This document shows positions 54,024 through 63,177 of a stretch of DNA of 64,000 nucleotides, one piece after another (within the stretch, counting starts at the first letter, position 1; each line of letters starts with the position of its first letter). Below the pieces are notes generated by a model that was not told the origin of the DNA, did no database searches, and was given only the letters and a program-made list of their open reading frames with translations. The DNA lies in NCBI RefSeq assembly GCF_013403865.1, contig NZ_JABFDK010000003.1:62001-126000 (forward strand). Direction: 5' to 3'. The stretch comes from Winogradskyella costae. Lineage in GTDB: Bacteria > Bacteroidota > Bacteroidia > Flavobacteriales > Flavobacteriaceae. The position numbers and the translations under genes are program-made.

Positions 54024-55217
54024 TTAAAAAATTAATAAATTGGCATCGCTATACTCTAAACCAAACCATTCTGCAACGGATTTATTAGTTAAAATGCCGT
54101 GGTAAAAATACAACCCATTTTTTAAACCGCGATCAAATCTAAGAGCATTTTCAATACCTCCATATTCACCAATTTCTAAAAGGTAAGGGGTGAAGATGTT
54201 ACTAATAGAAACTGAAGCTGTTCTAGAATAACGCGCAGGAATATTAGGTACACAATAATGTACAACTCCGTTATATTCAAAAACAGGACGATCGTGAGTC
54301 GTAACCTCACTAGTTTCAAAACAACCTCCCATGTCAATACTTACGTCTATTACCACGGATCCAGATTTCATGTTTGAAACCATGCTTTCGGTGACTATTA
54401 CAGGGGCGCGATTGGTTCCTCTAACAGCACCAATGGCGACATCACAGCGTTTTAAAGCTTTTAGTAGATTTTTTGGTTGCATCGTTGATGTGTAAAGCGT
54501 GCGACCTAAATTATTTTGAAGACGGCGTAATTTGGTTATTGAGCTATCGAAAACCTTAACGTTTGCTCCTAGACCCATAGCAGAACGTGCCGCAAATTCG
54601 CCAACAGTACCTGCTCCTAAAATAACAACCTCTGTTGGTGGCACACCATTAATATTGCCCATCATTAATCCATTTCCTCCATTAACATTAGAGAGAAGTT
54701 CTGATGCAATTAAAATCGATGCAGTTCCTGCGATTTCACTTAAGGAACTAACAGCAGGATATTGGCCATCATCACCTTTGATATATTCAAAAGCTAAAGC
54801 GGTAATTCGTTTTTTGGCTAAAGCTTCAAAATAAGATTTATTTTGAGTTTTAATTTGAAGCGCAGATATTAAGATAGTCTGCGGATTAATAAGCTTAATC
54901 TCATCTAAGGAAGGTGGTTCTACTTTAAGAATAATAGGGCAGGAGTAAACCTTTGCTGTGTCTTTTGTGACTTCAGCACCAGCTTCACTGTAATTTTTAT
55001 CTTTAAAATTAGCACCTTCTCCAGCGCCAGACTCAAATAATACGCGGTGACCATTAGCTGTTAATGCAGAAACAGCATCTGGTGTTAAACAAACACGACG
55101 TTCTTGAAAATGTGCTTCTTTTGGAATCCCAATAAAGAGTTCACCTTTTTGCTTAAGAATCTCTAAGGTTTCTTCTTGAGGTAATAACTGGGCTTTGGTA
55201 AATGGTGATATGCTCAT
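54024..55217 (-). CDS. ald: Alanine dehydrogenase-family protein
   Basis: A 397-residue member of the alanine dehydrogenase/transhydrogenase-alpha family, which reversibly deaminates L-alanine to pyruvate with NAD. FIGIPKEAHFQERRVCLTP is the typical opening with the substrate-binding Arg, ILKVEPP holds the catalytic Lys, and VVILGAGTVGEFAARSA is the NAD-binding loop. The usual YLHLA segment with the catalytic His appears here as ALQIKTQ, so the His seems to be missing; the protein is also longer at the N-terminus by about 28 residues. A modified activity is therefore possible. Confidence 0.82.
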   Translation of the reverse strand: MSISPFTKAQLLPQEETLEILKQKGELFIGIPKEAHFQERRVCLTPDAVSALTANGHRVLFESGAGEGANFKDKNYSEAGAEVTKDTAKVYSCPIILKVEPPSLDEIKLINPQTILISALQIKTQNKSYFEALAKKRITALAFEYIKGDDGQYPAVSSLSEIAGTASILIASELLSNVNGGNGLMMGNINGVPPTEVVILGAGTVGEFAARSAMGLGANVKVFDSSITKLRRLQNNLGRTLYTSTMQPKNLLKALKRCDVAIGAVRGTNRAPVIVTESMVSNMKSGSVVIDVSIDMGGCFETSEVTTHDRPVFEYNGVVHYCVPNIPARYSRTASVSISNIFTPYLLEIGEYGGIENALRFDRGLKNGLYFYHGILTNKSVAEWFGLEYSDANLLIF

Positions 55218-55314
55218 TAAGTCAATTACTTTAGTATTGCTATTGCAATATAGCGAATAACACTAAAATAAAGGTAGTATTAGAATAACTTAAATTTGAA
55301 AATGAATTGTAGTT

Positions 55315-55869
55315 CTAAAAATATTGTTTAAGCTTACCCCAAACTCCTTTGGGTTTAATCATAAACTCTTCTTCTAGTTCTTCAAGAGTTTTGTCTGCAG
55401 TATTAATTTTGTTAAACATTTTAGCTCTAATAAGATAAATTGACGGAACTACTAATACCATTACAGGTAATAAGAATAATAATTGATTTTCGTCTGTGTT
55501 TTTTAATTCTGCATTAATGCTAGTTATAATTTGAAAAGAATACATTACAATAGGCACTAATAGTACGTGATACCACCAATGACGACATGTAAAAAACCAA
55601 ATTATAATTAATATTAGTGGTATAAGCTTGCCTGTGTAAACCCACATAGCATATTGTGCTGATTCCCACAACCCGCTTTCATAGGTTCCAAAAAAAGTGT
55701 TCCAAACTTCTTCGTCAGGAACACTTTCATGTACTAAAAACAGTAGTGGAGTAGAGGCTATAATAGTCGCAATAATAGTTCCTTTAATAGCGCTTCTACT
55801 TAATTTATTACTATCCCCACTTAACGAGTTTTCTCTTCTTTTTTTCAATTTTTGTGGTTGTTTGTCCAT
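55315..55869 (-). CDS. Hypothetical membrane protein, 184 aa
   Basis: A basic N-terminus (KKRRENSLSGDSNKLSR) precedes about four membrane helices: ~28-46, 75-90, 96-114 and 126-146. A soluble C-terminal tail of ~40 residues follows (NTADKTLEELEEEFMIKPKGVW). I do not recognise the family. The start codon lies inside a 48-codon peptide gene in another frame, so the two may be translationally coupled; a later start cannot be ruled out. Confidence 0.65.
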   Translation of the reverse strand: MDKQPQKLKKRRENSLSGDSNKLSRSAIKGTIIATIIASTPLLFLVHESVPDEEVWNTFFGTYESGLWESAQYAMWVYTGKLIPLILIIIWFFTCRHWWYHVLLVPIVMYSFQIITSINAELKNTDENQLLFLLPVMVLVVPSIYLIRAKMFNKINTADKTLEELEEEFMIKPKGVWGKLKQYF

Positions 55870-55957
55870 CTAAGTCAATAAGGTTAGTAGCTTGTACAGT
55901 GAATAACATACCTCCTAAGATTGCAATGGCTAGGACTAAATTTTTTTTAGTTTTCAT
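55811..55957 (-). CDS. 48-residue secreted peptide
   Basis: The minus strand from the ATG at 55957 encodes 48 residues. MKTKKNLVLAIAILGGMLFTVQA forms a typical signal peptide, and the remainder (TNLIDLDGQTTTKIEKKKRK...) is short and highly basic. Two promoter-type motifs TACATTTG lie upstream, the nearer about 32 bases before the start. The last 59 bases overlap the start of the next gene in another frame. Similar short basic secreted peptides are known to me from flavobacteria without assigned function. Support is moderate: signal peptide, promoter and normal stop. Confidence 0.6.
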   Translation of the reverse strand: MKTKKNLVLAIAILGGMLFTVQATNLIDLDGQTTTKIEKKKRKLVKWG

Positions 55958-55988
55958 AATTTAAAGGGATTTAATTAATTAATTAGTT

Positions 55989-56024
55989 CAAATGTAATAG
56001 CAATGCTAAATTCTTACAAATGTA
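55989..56024 (-). promoter_or_regulatory. Two putative -7 elements (TACATTTG) for the small peptide gene
   Basis: Minus-strand TACATTTG occurs twice, at 55989-55996 and 56017-56024, 28 bases apart. The nearer is separated from the ATG by a TTAA-rich leader. Confidence 0.45.
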
Positions 56025-56133
56025 TAATTGTTAAAATCTAAAAAATATGAGCTTATAATTACGGTTTTTCCGTAACGCTAGTTTAATCTTGTAGGAAAAG
56101 TGTTATGTTTTTTTAATCAAAATTTCTGTATAT

Positions 56134-56580
56134 TCATAGCTGTTTTGTCGGTTGAATTTTGGTGTTTAAAGTTAACTCGAGAGATCTCTTATTGTCTTGT
56201 AGATCAGTAATAGTAATAGTTTGTGTGTTTTTTGGGATAAGCTCTTCTATACGTTCTGCCCATTCCATAAATAGCCAATGATTAGTGCTTAAATAATCTT
56301 CTATTCCAAAATTATAAGCTTCTTCTATGGATTCTATTCTATAAAAGTCAAAATGATAAATTTTGTCATCTAATAAGTTGTATTCGTTTACAATTGAGAA
56401 TGTTGGACTCGTAGCTCCATCATTACTTCCCATGGCCAATAAAAGTGAATTTATAAATGTTGTTTTACCAGCTCCCATTTCTCCATTGAATATTATAATT
56501 TTAGAATGTAAATGCTCTAAAACGGCGGAGGCAATAGTATCTATATCATTTAGATGGTATGTAAATTCGAGAGTTTTCAC
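56134..56580 (-). CDS. tsaE: tRNA threonylcarbamoyladenosine synthesis ATPase
   Basis: A 148-residue P-loop protein of the TsaE family. It is the ATPase that, with TsaB and TsaD, makes the t6A modification at position 37 of ANN-decoding tRNAs. The Walker A is NGEMGAGKTT (Lys39), followed by the family signature TSPTFSIVNEY; the C-terminal LFMEWAERIEELIP is also typical. It lies downstream of the porX gene on the same strand but is separated from it by a terminator. Confidence 0.93.
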   Translation of the reverse strand: MKTLEFTYHLNDIDTIASAVLEHLHSKIIIFNGEMGAGKTTFINSLLLAMGSNDGATSPTFSIVNEYNLLDDKIYHFDFYRIESIEEAYNFGIEDYLSTNHWLFMEWAERIEELIPKNTQTITITDLQDNKRSLELTLNTKIQPTKQL

Positions 56581-56720
56581 TATTTATTTATACAATTTAG
56601 TGATACAATAGTAGGAATAATATTTTAGATAACCTAAAATAATATGTATTTCGTCGGATTTATTTGCGTTTCAAAGTGTTTTTTCTTTTAGAGTACTTGC
56701 ATTGTGGCTCATAACGATTA

Positions 56721-56760
56721 AAAAAAAATGAAACTAAACTAAATTTAGCTTCATTTTTTT
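56721..56760 (-). terminator. Intrinsic terminator after porX
   Basis: AAATGAAACTAAA and TTTAGCTTCATTT pair with one mismatch around a short loop, flanked by A8 and T7 runs. On the minus strand it lies about 20 bases beyond the porX stop codon. Confidence 0.7.
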
Positions 56761-56780
56761 TAATAATAGTACAAAATCAT

Positions 56781-58328
56781 CTATTTAGGATCCATAACTA
56801 CAAAAGGAATAATCATTTCTTCTAATGACACGCCTCCATGTTGATAGGTATTTCTGTAATAACTTACGTAATGATTAAAATTGTTTGGATAGGCTAAAAA
56901 CAAATCTCCTTTAGCAAAAATAAACGAACTACTCATAGTTAAAGCTGGTAGGTGAATAGATTTAGGGTTTTTAATAGCTAATACATCTTTGTCTTGGTAC
57001 GTTAAGCTCCGTCCTGTTTTGTAACGTAAATTTAAACTGGTATCCCTATCTCCAATAACTTTAGTTGGCGCTTTTACATTTATAGTACCGTGGTCTGTTG
57101 TTAATATTAATTTGAAACCGAGTTGTTGTGATAGTTGAATCATTTCTAATAAAGGTGAATTCTTAAACCAACTTACTGTAAGTGAGCGGTAAGCTTTATC
57201 ATTAGAAGCTAGTTCTTTAACGACTTCCATTTCTGTTTTAGAGTGCGAGAGCATATCAACGAAGTTATATACAATAACACTTAAGTCGTTATCCTTTAAA
57301 GACCTAAAATTTTCAACTAATTTTTTTCCAGCTTTAAGATTTGTGATTTTATGGTACTCATGTTTTAAGTGCCCTAATCCTAAACGTTTTAATTGTTCTC
57401 TTAAAAAATCTCCTTCATGCATGTTCTTTCCTCCATCATCAGTATCATTTTTCCAATATTGAGGAAATAGACTCTCCATGTCAGCTGGCATTAAACCAGA
57501 AAAAATAGCGTTACGCGCATACTGAGTCGCTGTTGGTAAAATGCTATAGAAGGCAAGTTCAGATGACTTCTTGTAATAATTGTTTACAAAAGGCTCAAAG
57601 GCTTTCCATTGGTCATATCTCAAATTATCGATAACAACTAGTAATGTGGGCTGTTTATCGCTTAACTCAGGAACCACCTTATCTTTAAATAAGGTATGAG
57701 ACATTACAGGTGCGTCTGTTTTTGGTTGAAACCAATTTTCGTAATTTTTCTCAATAAATTTACCAAATTGCATATTGGCTTCTGTTTTTTGAGATTCTAA
57801 AATATCGGTCATTCCGACATCTTCAATGCTTTCAAGCTGAAGTTCCCAGTAAATTAATTTCTGATATAAATCTACCCATTCTTCGTAAGAGTTTACCATA
57901 GATAAATCCATAGCAATTTTTCTGAACTCTTGTTGATAGTTAGATGTCGTTTTTTCAGAGACTAACCGCGAATGATCCAAATTCTTTTTTAAGCTTAATA
58001 AAATCTGATGTGGATTAACCGGTTTTATTAAGTAATCAGCAATTTTATTACCAATTGCTTCTTCCATTATGTATTCTTCTTCACTTTTAGTAATCATTAC
58101 AACAGGTAAATTGGCGCGTCGTTCCTTAATTTCATTTAAGGTTTCTAATCCCGTAAGACCTGGCATATTTTCATCTAAAAAGACAATATCAAAATTAATA
58201 TCATTTATAATTTCTAAGGCTTCGGTACCACTTTGGCATTTTGTAACTTGATATCCTTTTTGCTCTAAAAAAATAATATGTGGTTTTAGTAAATCGATTT
58301 CATCATCAACCCAGAGAATATTTATCAT
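56781..58328 (-). CDS. porX: PorX-type T9SS response regulator with PglZ domain
   Basis: A 515-residue regulator. The receiver domain (1-120) has the acidic pair DDE at residues 8-10, the phospho-acceptor Asp52 in FLDENMP and Lys in YLIKPV. After a helical linker, the C-terminal PglZ domain (~210-510) is an alkaline-phosphatase-like fold with VVIDNLRYDQWKA and LILTTDHGTINVK holding metal ligands. In gingival and gliding Bacteroidota, PorX with the kinase PorY controls type IX secretion; its PglZ domain cleaves nucleotide oligomers. Presence here fits the T9SS cargo encoded in the same window. It is divergent from the HD-domain gene. Confidence 0.93.
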   Translation of the reverse strand: MINILWVDDEIDLLKPHIIFLEQKGYQVTKCQSGTEALEIINDINFDIVFLDENMPGLTGLETLNEIKERRANLPVVMITKSEEEYIMEEAIGNKIADYLIKPVNPHQILLSLKKNLDHSRLVSEKTTSNYQQEFRKIAMDLSMVNSYEEWVDLYQKLIYWELQLESIEDVGMTDILESQKTEANMQFGKFIEKNYENWFQPKTDAPVMSHTLFKDKVVPELSDKQPTLLVVIDNLRYDQWKAFEPFVNNYYKKSSELAFYSILPTATQYARNAIFSGLMPADMESLFPQYWKNDTDDGGKNMHEGDFLREQLKRLGLGHLKHEYHKITNLKAGKKLVENFRSLKDNDLSVIVYNFVDMLSHSKTEMEVVKELASNDKAYRSLTVSWFKNSPLLEMIQLSQQLGFKLILTTDHGTINVKAPTKVIGDRDTSLNLRYKTGRSLTYQDKDVLAIKNPKSIHLPALTMSSSFIFAKGDLFLAYPNNFNHYVSYYRNTYQHGGVSLEEMIIPFVVMDPK

Positions 58329-58335
58329 GTTGTGG

Positions 58336-58343
58336 TATATTTG
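58336..58343 (+). promoter_or_regulatory. Putative -7 element (TATATTTG) for the HD-domain gene
   Basis: TATATTTG fits TAnnTTTG. It lies 26 bases before the TTG at 58370 and only 11 bases before the alternative TTG at 58355, which favours the later start. Confidence 0.45.
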
Positions 58344-58369
58344 TTAATTAATTATTGAATTTTAAAATT

Positions 58370-59599
58370 TTGCCTACAAAAAATAAGCTTAAAATCTTTA
58401 ACGATCCAATTTACGGATTTATTACGATTCCGAATTCGTTAATATTTGATATAATTCAACATAAATATTTCCAAAGATTACGACGTATAAGTCAAATGGG
58501 GTTATCCTATTTGGTGTATCCAGGAGCACATCATACGCGCTTTCATCATGCTTTAGGGTGTATGCATTTGATGCAAAAAGCTATCAATGTCCTTCGTTTT
58601 AAGGGGGTTATGATTTCTGGTAATGAGGAAAATGGATTATTAATAGCAATCCTTTTACACGATATTGGACATGGGCCGTTTTCTCATGCTATGGAACATA
58701 GTATTGTAAATAACGTCTCTCACGAGGAAATTTCGTTGCGTTTTATGGAAGAACTCAATTTAGAGTTTAACGGAAGTTTAACGTTAGCCATTTCAATCTT
58801 TAAGAAAGAATATCCTAGGCAATTTATGTGCGAGCTCATTTCAAGTCAATTAGATATGGACAGGGCGGATTATTTAAAGCGGGATAGTTTTTATACAGGA
58901 GTTGCAGAAGGTAATATTAATAGCGAGCGATTAATAACGATGCTCAATGTTGTAAATGATCAGTTAGTCGTTGAAGAAAAAGGTGTTTTAAGCGTCGAAA
59001 AATTTTTAGTAGCAAGACGCTTTATGTATTGGCAAGTTTATTTGCATAAGACAGGTGTTGTTGCAGAAGAATTATTAATGCGCGTTTTAAAACGTGCGAA
59101 AGAATTGGTGCATCAAAATGTAGATCTTAACTGTAGTGAAGCATTATTTTATTTCTTGAATTCAGAAATTAGTGCTGAAAGTTTTAATGATGATACCCTA
59201 ATTGTTTTTTCACAATTAGATGATTATGATATAGTAGCAGCAATGAAAGATTGGCAGCACCATGATGACTTTGTGTTAAGTAACCTTTGTCAGATGATTC
59301 TTGAAAGGCATTTGTTAAAAATTAAGATTAAAAATAAAGCGTTTAAGGAATCTGAACTAAAAAGTCATTTCGAAGTGTTGATGGAAAGGTTTAATATTTC
59401 TAAGTCTGAAGCTAAATATTTTGTGTTTCAGGGAGAATTAAGTAATCAGGCATATGAGAATAAAGCTCAAAAAATCAACATCTTATTTAAGTCGGGTAAG
59501 ATAAAGGATATTGTAAAAGCATCGCATCAATTAAACCTAAAAGCACTTAGCAAACCCATCACTAAATATTATATGTGCTATCCTAAAAAGAAAATGTAA
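58370..59599 (+). CDS. HD-domain phosphohydrolase (dNTPase-like)
   Basis: A ~409-residue HD-superfamily protein related to dGTPase/SAMHD1-type enzymes. RLRRISQMGLSYLVYPGAHHTRFHHALG and LLIAILLHDIGHGPFSHAME provide the H...HD...D metal ligands, and SQLDMDRADYLKRDSFYTGV is a third signature. Likely activity is hydrolysis of dNTPs or another nucleotide, but some members have other substrates. No ATG is available at the start: TTG at 58370 (LPTKNKLKIFNDPIYGF) gives the usual short lead before NKLK; TTG at 58355 would add five residues. The gene runs into the lpx cluster 50 bases later. Confidence 0.88.
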   Translation: MPTKNKLKIFNDPIYGFITIPNSLIFDIIQHKYFQRLRRISQMGLSYLVYPGAHHTRFHHALGCMHLMQKAINVLRFKGVMISGNEENGLLIAILLHDIGHGPFSHAMEHSIVNNVSHEEISLRFMEELNLEFNGSLTLAISIFKKEYPRQFMCELISSQLDMDRADYLKRDSFYTGVAEGNINSERLITMLNVVNDQLVVEEKGVLSVEKFLVARRFMYWQVYLHKTGVVAEELLMRVLKRAKELVHQNVDLNCSEALFYFLNSEISAESFNDDTLIVFSQLDDYDIVAAMKDWQHHDDFVLSNLCQMILERHLLKIKIKNKAFKESELKSHFEVLMERFNISKSEAKYFVFQGELSNQAYENKAQKINILFKSGKIKDIVKASHQLNLKALSKPITKYYMCYPKKKM

Positions 59600-59610
59600 T
59601 CCTTTTTTTC

Positions 59611-59618
59611 TATTTTTG
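59611..59618 (+). promoter_or_regulatory. Putative -7 element (TATTTTTG) for the lpxD-lpxC operon
   Basis: TATTTTTG fits TAnnTTTG and is 31 bases before the lpxD start. Confidence 0.45.
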
Positions 59619-59649
59619 CGGAAAGCAATAAGACTTTAAAATCTAATCA

Positions 59650-60678
59650 TTGAAATTTACAGCAGAACAAATCGCAGGTATTCTAGAAGGAACAGTTGTT
59701 GGTGATCCTAAAATTGAAGTTTTTAAACTTTCTAAAATAGAGGAAGGAACTCAAGGATCTTTAACTTTCTTATCCAATTTAAAATACAAACCTTATATAT
59801 ATACCACAGAAGCCTCAATAACTATTGTTAATGATGATTTTGTGCCAGAGAAACCCATATTAACAACCTTAATAAAAGTAGAGGATGCCTATGAAGGGTT
59901 TTCTAAATTATTAGAGTATTACGACAGGATAAGGTCTAATAAATCAGGAATAGAACAACCAAGTTTTATTTCAGAAAGCACCAAAATATCCGATACTATA
60001 TATATAGGTGCTTTTGCCTATGTTGGTAGTAATGTAGAATTAGGGGATAATGTAAAAATTTATCCAAACGCATATGTAGGTGATAATGTAAAGATAGGAG
60101 CAAATACTACTATTTTTCCTGGAGCGAAGGTATATTCAGATTGTATTATTGGTGAAAACTGCGTTGTTAATTCTGGTGCTATAATCGGAGCTGACGGTTT
60201 TGGTTTTGCACCTAATAAAGATGGGGGTTATTCTAAAATTCCACAAATTGGAAATGTTATATTAGAAGATTATGTAGATGTAGGTGCAGGTACAACAATA
60301 GATAGAGCAACAATGGGCTCAACGATTATAAGGTCTGGTGTAAAATTAGACAATCAGATACAGATCGCTCATAATGTAGAAGTTGGAAAAAATACAGTAA
60401 TTGCAGCACAATCTGGTGTAGCAGGCTCAACTAAGATTGGTGAGCATTGCCAAATTGGTGGTCAAGTTGGTATTGTTGGACATCTAACCATTGGAAACAA
60501 TGTAAAAATACAAGCACAATCTGGAATTGGACGAAATGTAAAAAACGATGAAATTTTGCAGGGCTCTCCAGCTTTAGGATATGGCGATTTTAATAAATCG
60601 TATGTTTATTTTAAAAACTTGCCTAAACTGGCAAAAACTATTAATGAATTAGAAAAAAAAGTAGATGGCAATAATTAA
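59650..60678 (+). CDS. lpxD: UDP-3-O-acyl-glucosamine N-acyltransferase
   Basis: Third step of lipid A synthesis: adds the N-linked hydroxyacyl chain from ACP to UDP-3-O-acyl-glucosamine. The 342-residue protein has the N-terminal uridine-binding domain, then a left-handed beta-helix of hexapeptide repeats ([17 protein letters not shown] and so on). The catalytic His is probably in QIAHNVEVG, and [15 protein letters not shown] is diagnostic. The start is TTG: translation from it gives [14 protein letters not shown], the usual LpxD opening, and no ATG is near. It overlaps lpxC-fabZ by 14 bases. Confidence 0.95.
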   Translation: MKFTAEQIAGILEGTVVGDPKIEVFKLSKIEEGTQGSLTFLSNLKYKPYIYTTEASITIVNDDFVPEKPILTTLIKVEDAYEGFSKLLEYYDRIRSNKSGIEQPSFISESTKISDTIYIGAFAYVGSNVELGDNVKIYPNAYVGDNVKIGANTTIFPGAKVYSDCIIGENCVVNSGAIIGADGFGFAPNKDGGYSKIPQIGNVILEDYVDVGAGTTIDRATMGSTIIRSGVKLDNQIQIAHNVEVGKNTVIAAQSGVAGSTKIGEHCQIGGQVGIVGHLTIGNNVKIQAQSGIGRNVKNDEILQGSPALGYGDFNKSYVYFKNLPKLAKTINELEKKVDGNN

Positions 60679-62071
60679 AACGGAAACGAAGCAAAAAACC
60701 ATTGAAAAAGAAGTAACGCTAACAGGTGTTGGACTTCATACTGGTGCAGATGTTAAATTAGTATTTAAACCTGGTGCAGAAAATTCTGGATTCGTATTTC
60801 AACGTACAGATTTAGAAGGTTCGCCAAAAATTGAAGCTGATGCCAATTATGTAACAAGTACACAGCGTGGTACTTGTATGGAGAAAAATGGAGTTACTAT
60901 TCAAACTTGCGAGCATGTATTAGCAGCGCTTATTGGTTTGGATTTGGATAATGCAATTATCGAATTAGATTCGTCAGAACCACCAATTATGGATGGGTCT
61001 TCAAAATTTTTCGTCGAAGCACTAGAGAAAGCTGGTATTGTAGATCAAAATGCTTTTAGAGAAGAATATGAGGTGACACAAGTTGTGTCATACACAGATG
61101 AAGAATCAGGAAGCGAAATTATTTTAATGCCGGCAAGCACTTATCAAATTACCACAATGGTAGATTTTGGTACTAAAGTTCTAGGAACTCAAAATGCGAC
61201 GCTTAATAAGGTTTCAGATTTTAAAACTGAAATAGCTGATGCTAGAACATTCAGCTTTTTGCATGAAATCGAAATGCTTTTAGAGCATGGTTTAATTAAA
61301 GGAGGAGATTTAAATAATGCTATAGTTTATGTCGATAAAGAATTATCTGCCGAAACTATGGATAAATTAAGAGTTGCTTTTAATAAAGATAATATTGCCG
61401 TAAAGCCTAATGGTATTTTGGATAATCTTACATTGCATCATCCAAATGAGGCCGCTCGACATAAATTATTAGATGTTTTAGGTGATTTAACATTAATTGG
61501 TACACGTATTAGGGGTAAAATTATAGCTAATAAACCTGGTCATTTTGTAAACACACAGTTTGCAAAAAAGATGTCTAAACTGATTAAGAACGAAAGAAGA
61601 AATAATGTTCCTCAAGTCGATTTGAATTCAGAGCCACTAATGGACGTGAATCAAATTATGGATATGTTACCGCACAGACAACCTTTCTTATTATTAGATA
61701 AGGTTTATGAGTTAACCGATAATCATGTTATTGGTATGAAAAATGTCACTATGAACGAGGAGTTCTTTAGAGGTCATTTTCCAGGGGCACCAGTGATGCC
61801 AGGTGTTTTAATTGTTGAAGCGATGGCACAGACAGGAGGGATATTAGTACTAAGTACTGTTCCTGACCCTGAAAATTACTTGACATTTTTTATGAAAATG
61901 GACAAAGTAAAGTTTAAACAAAAAGTAGTTCCTGGAGATACTCTAATATTTAAGTGTTCATTAATAACACCAATCCGACGAGGAATTTGCCATATGCAAG
62001 GTTATGCTTACGCTAATGGAAAATTGTGTGCAGAAGCAGAATTGATGGCGCAAATATCAAAAGTGAAATAA
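60665..62071 (+). CDS. lpxC/fabZ: LpxC-FabZ fusion (deacetylase and 3-hydroxyacyl-ACP dehydratase)
   Basis: A 468-residue fusion common in Bacteroidota. Residues ~1-310 are LpxC, the zinc deacetylase and committed step of lipid A synthesis ([12 protein letters not shown]; zinc His in CEHVLAAL and [20 protein letters not shown]). Residues ~325-465 are FabZ, which dehydrates 3-hydroxyacyl-ACP ([34 protein letters not shown] with catalytic His and Glu). The fusion puts both enzymes that draw on the hydroxyacyl-ACP branch point under one control. Confidence 0.96.
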   Translation: MAIIKTETKQKTIEKEVTLTGVGLHTGADVKLVFKPGAENSGFVFQRTDLEGSPKIEADANYVTSTQRGTCMEKNGVTIQTCEHVLAALIGLDLDNAIIELDSSEPPIMDGSSKFFVEALEKAGIVDQNAFREEYEVTQVVSYTDEESGSEIILMPASTYQITTMVDFGTKVLGTQNATLNKVSDFKTEIADARTFSFLHEIEMLLEHGLIKGGDLNNAIVYVDKELSAETMDKLRVAFNKDNIAVKPNGILDNLTLHHPNEAARHKLLDVLGDLTLIGTRIRGKIIANKPGHFVNTQFAKKMSKLIKNERRNNVPQVDLNSEPLMDVNQIMDMLPHRQPFLLLDKVYELTDNHVIGMKNVTMNEEFFRGHFPGAPVMPGVLIVEAMAQTGGILVLSTVPDPENYLTFFMKMDKVKFKQKVVPGDTLIFKCSLITPIRRGICHMQGYAYANGKLCAEAELMAQISKVK

Positions 62072-62129
62072 AATAAAAACAATATAAGCTTTAAGATACT
62101 TAAAGTATTTGATTTTAAAGTATTATTAC

Positions 62130-62337
62130 AATAAGTATTAGAAAAATGAACCATACTGAAATCTTAATTAAACTTAGATTCAGTAAAGTTTAAAGGCGAA
62201 CACATTTTACCGCTTTATTAAAATAAATATTAGAAAAATGAACCGAGCAGACTTCTAACTTAATGTTAGATTCCGTAGAGTTTAAAGGCGAACACATTTT
62301 TACCGCTTTATTAAAATAAATATTAGAAAAATGAACC
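62130..62337 (+). repeat. Tandem repeat of the lpxA leader and start codon
   Basis: Two complete units of 92 and 93 bases (62130-62221, 62222-62314) and a third partial one that contains the real lpxA start (62315-62337). Each begins AATAA(G/A)TATTAGAAAAATGAACC, and the two complete units end in GTTTAAAGGCGAACACATTTT(T)ACCGCTTTATT. The middle parts differ but each holds its own inverted repeat (ACTGAA(A)TCT/AGATTCAGT and TCTAAC/GTTAGA). The upstream ATG copies open only 15-codon and 6-codon frames. Confidence 0.85.
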
Positions 62338-63116
62338 AACCGTTAGCGTACGTACATCCTGGAGCAAAGATTGCAAAGAATGTAGTGATAGAACCTTTTA
62401 CAACCATACATAATAATGTAAAGATTGGAGAAGGCACTTGGATTGGAAGTAATGTAACCATTATGGAAGGTGCTCGAATTGGTAAAAATTGTAACATCTT
62501 TCCTGGTGCTGTAATTTCTGCCGTACCTCAAGATTTAAAATATAATGATGAGGATACTACTGTTGAAATCGGAGATAATGTAACAATTAGAGAATGTGTT
62601 ACTATTAATCGAGGAACAACAGATAAGATGAAAACAGTAATTGGTGACAATTGTTTAATAATGGCGTATTGTCATATTGCTCACGATTGTATTGTTGGTA
62701 ATAATTGTATTTTTTCGAATAACAGCACACTAGCCGGTCATATTACTGTTGGTGACTACGTTATTTTAGCTGGTATGACAGCGGTTCATCAGTTCTGTTC
62801 TATAGGAAACCATGCTTTTGTCACGGGTGGATCTTTAGTACGTAAAGATGTACCACCTTTTGTAAAGGCAGGAAGAGAGCCATTATCTTATGTTGGTATT
62901 AATTCTGTTGGATTAAGACGAAGAGGGTATACCGCTGAAAAAATTAGAGAAATTCAGAACATCTACAGAATATTATATCAAAAAAATTACAATAACACAC
63001 AAGCTGCAGATTTAATTGAAGCAGAAATGGAAGCGACGCCAGAGCGTGATGAGATTCTTCAATTTATCAAGAATTCACATCGCGGTATAATGAAAGGCTA
63101 CTTTAAATCAAATTAA
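62331..63116 (+). CDS. lpxA: UDP-N-acetylglucosamine O-acyltransferase
   Basis: First step of lipid A synthesis: acylates the 3-OH of UDP-GlcNAc. The 261-residue protein is a left-handed beta-helix (VHPGAKIAKNVVIEPFTTIHNNVKIG...) followed by the C-terminal helical domain (GLRRRGYTAEKIREIQNIYRILY). The catalytic His lies in CHIAHDCIVG, and INRGTTDKMKTVIGDN is a family signature. The ATG used is the third copy of a repeated leader sequence. It follows lpxC-fabZ after 259 bases. Confidence 0.96.
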   Translation: MNQPLAYVHPGAKIAKNVVIEPFTTIHNNVKIGEGTWIGSNVTIMEGARIGKNCNIFPGAVISAVPQDLKYNDEDTTVEIGDNVTIRECVTINRGTTDKMKTVIGDNCLIMAYCHIAHDCIVGNNCIFSNNSTLAGHITVGDYVILAGMTAVHQFCSIGNHAFVTGGSLVRKDVPPFVKAGREPLSYVGINSVGLRRRGYTAEKIREIQNIYRILYQKNYNNTQAADLIEAEMEATPERDEILQFIKNSHRGIMKGYFKSN

Positions 63117-63177
63117 ATCTTAATCTGATTTTAATAAAATTAATTACAACTAAATAATAAATAATTAAAAATAACTC

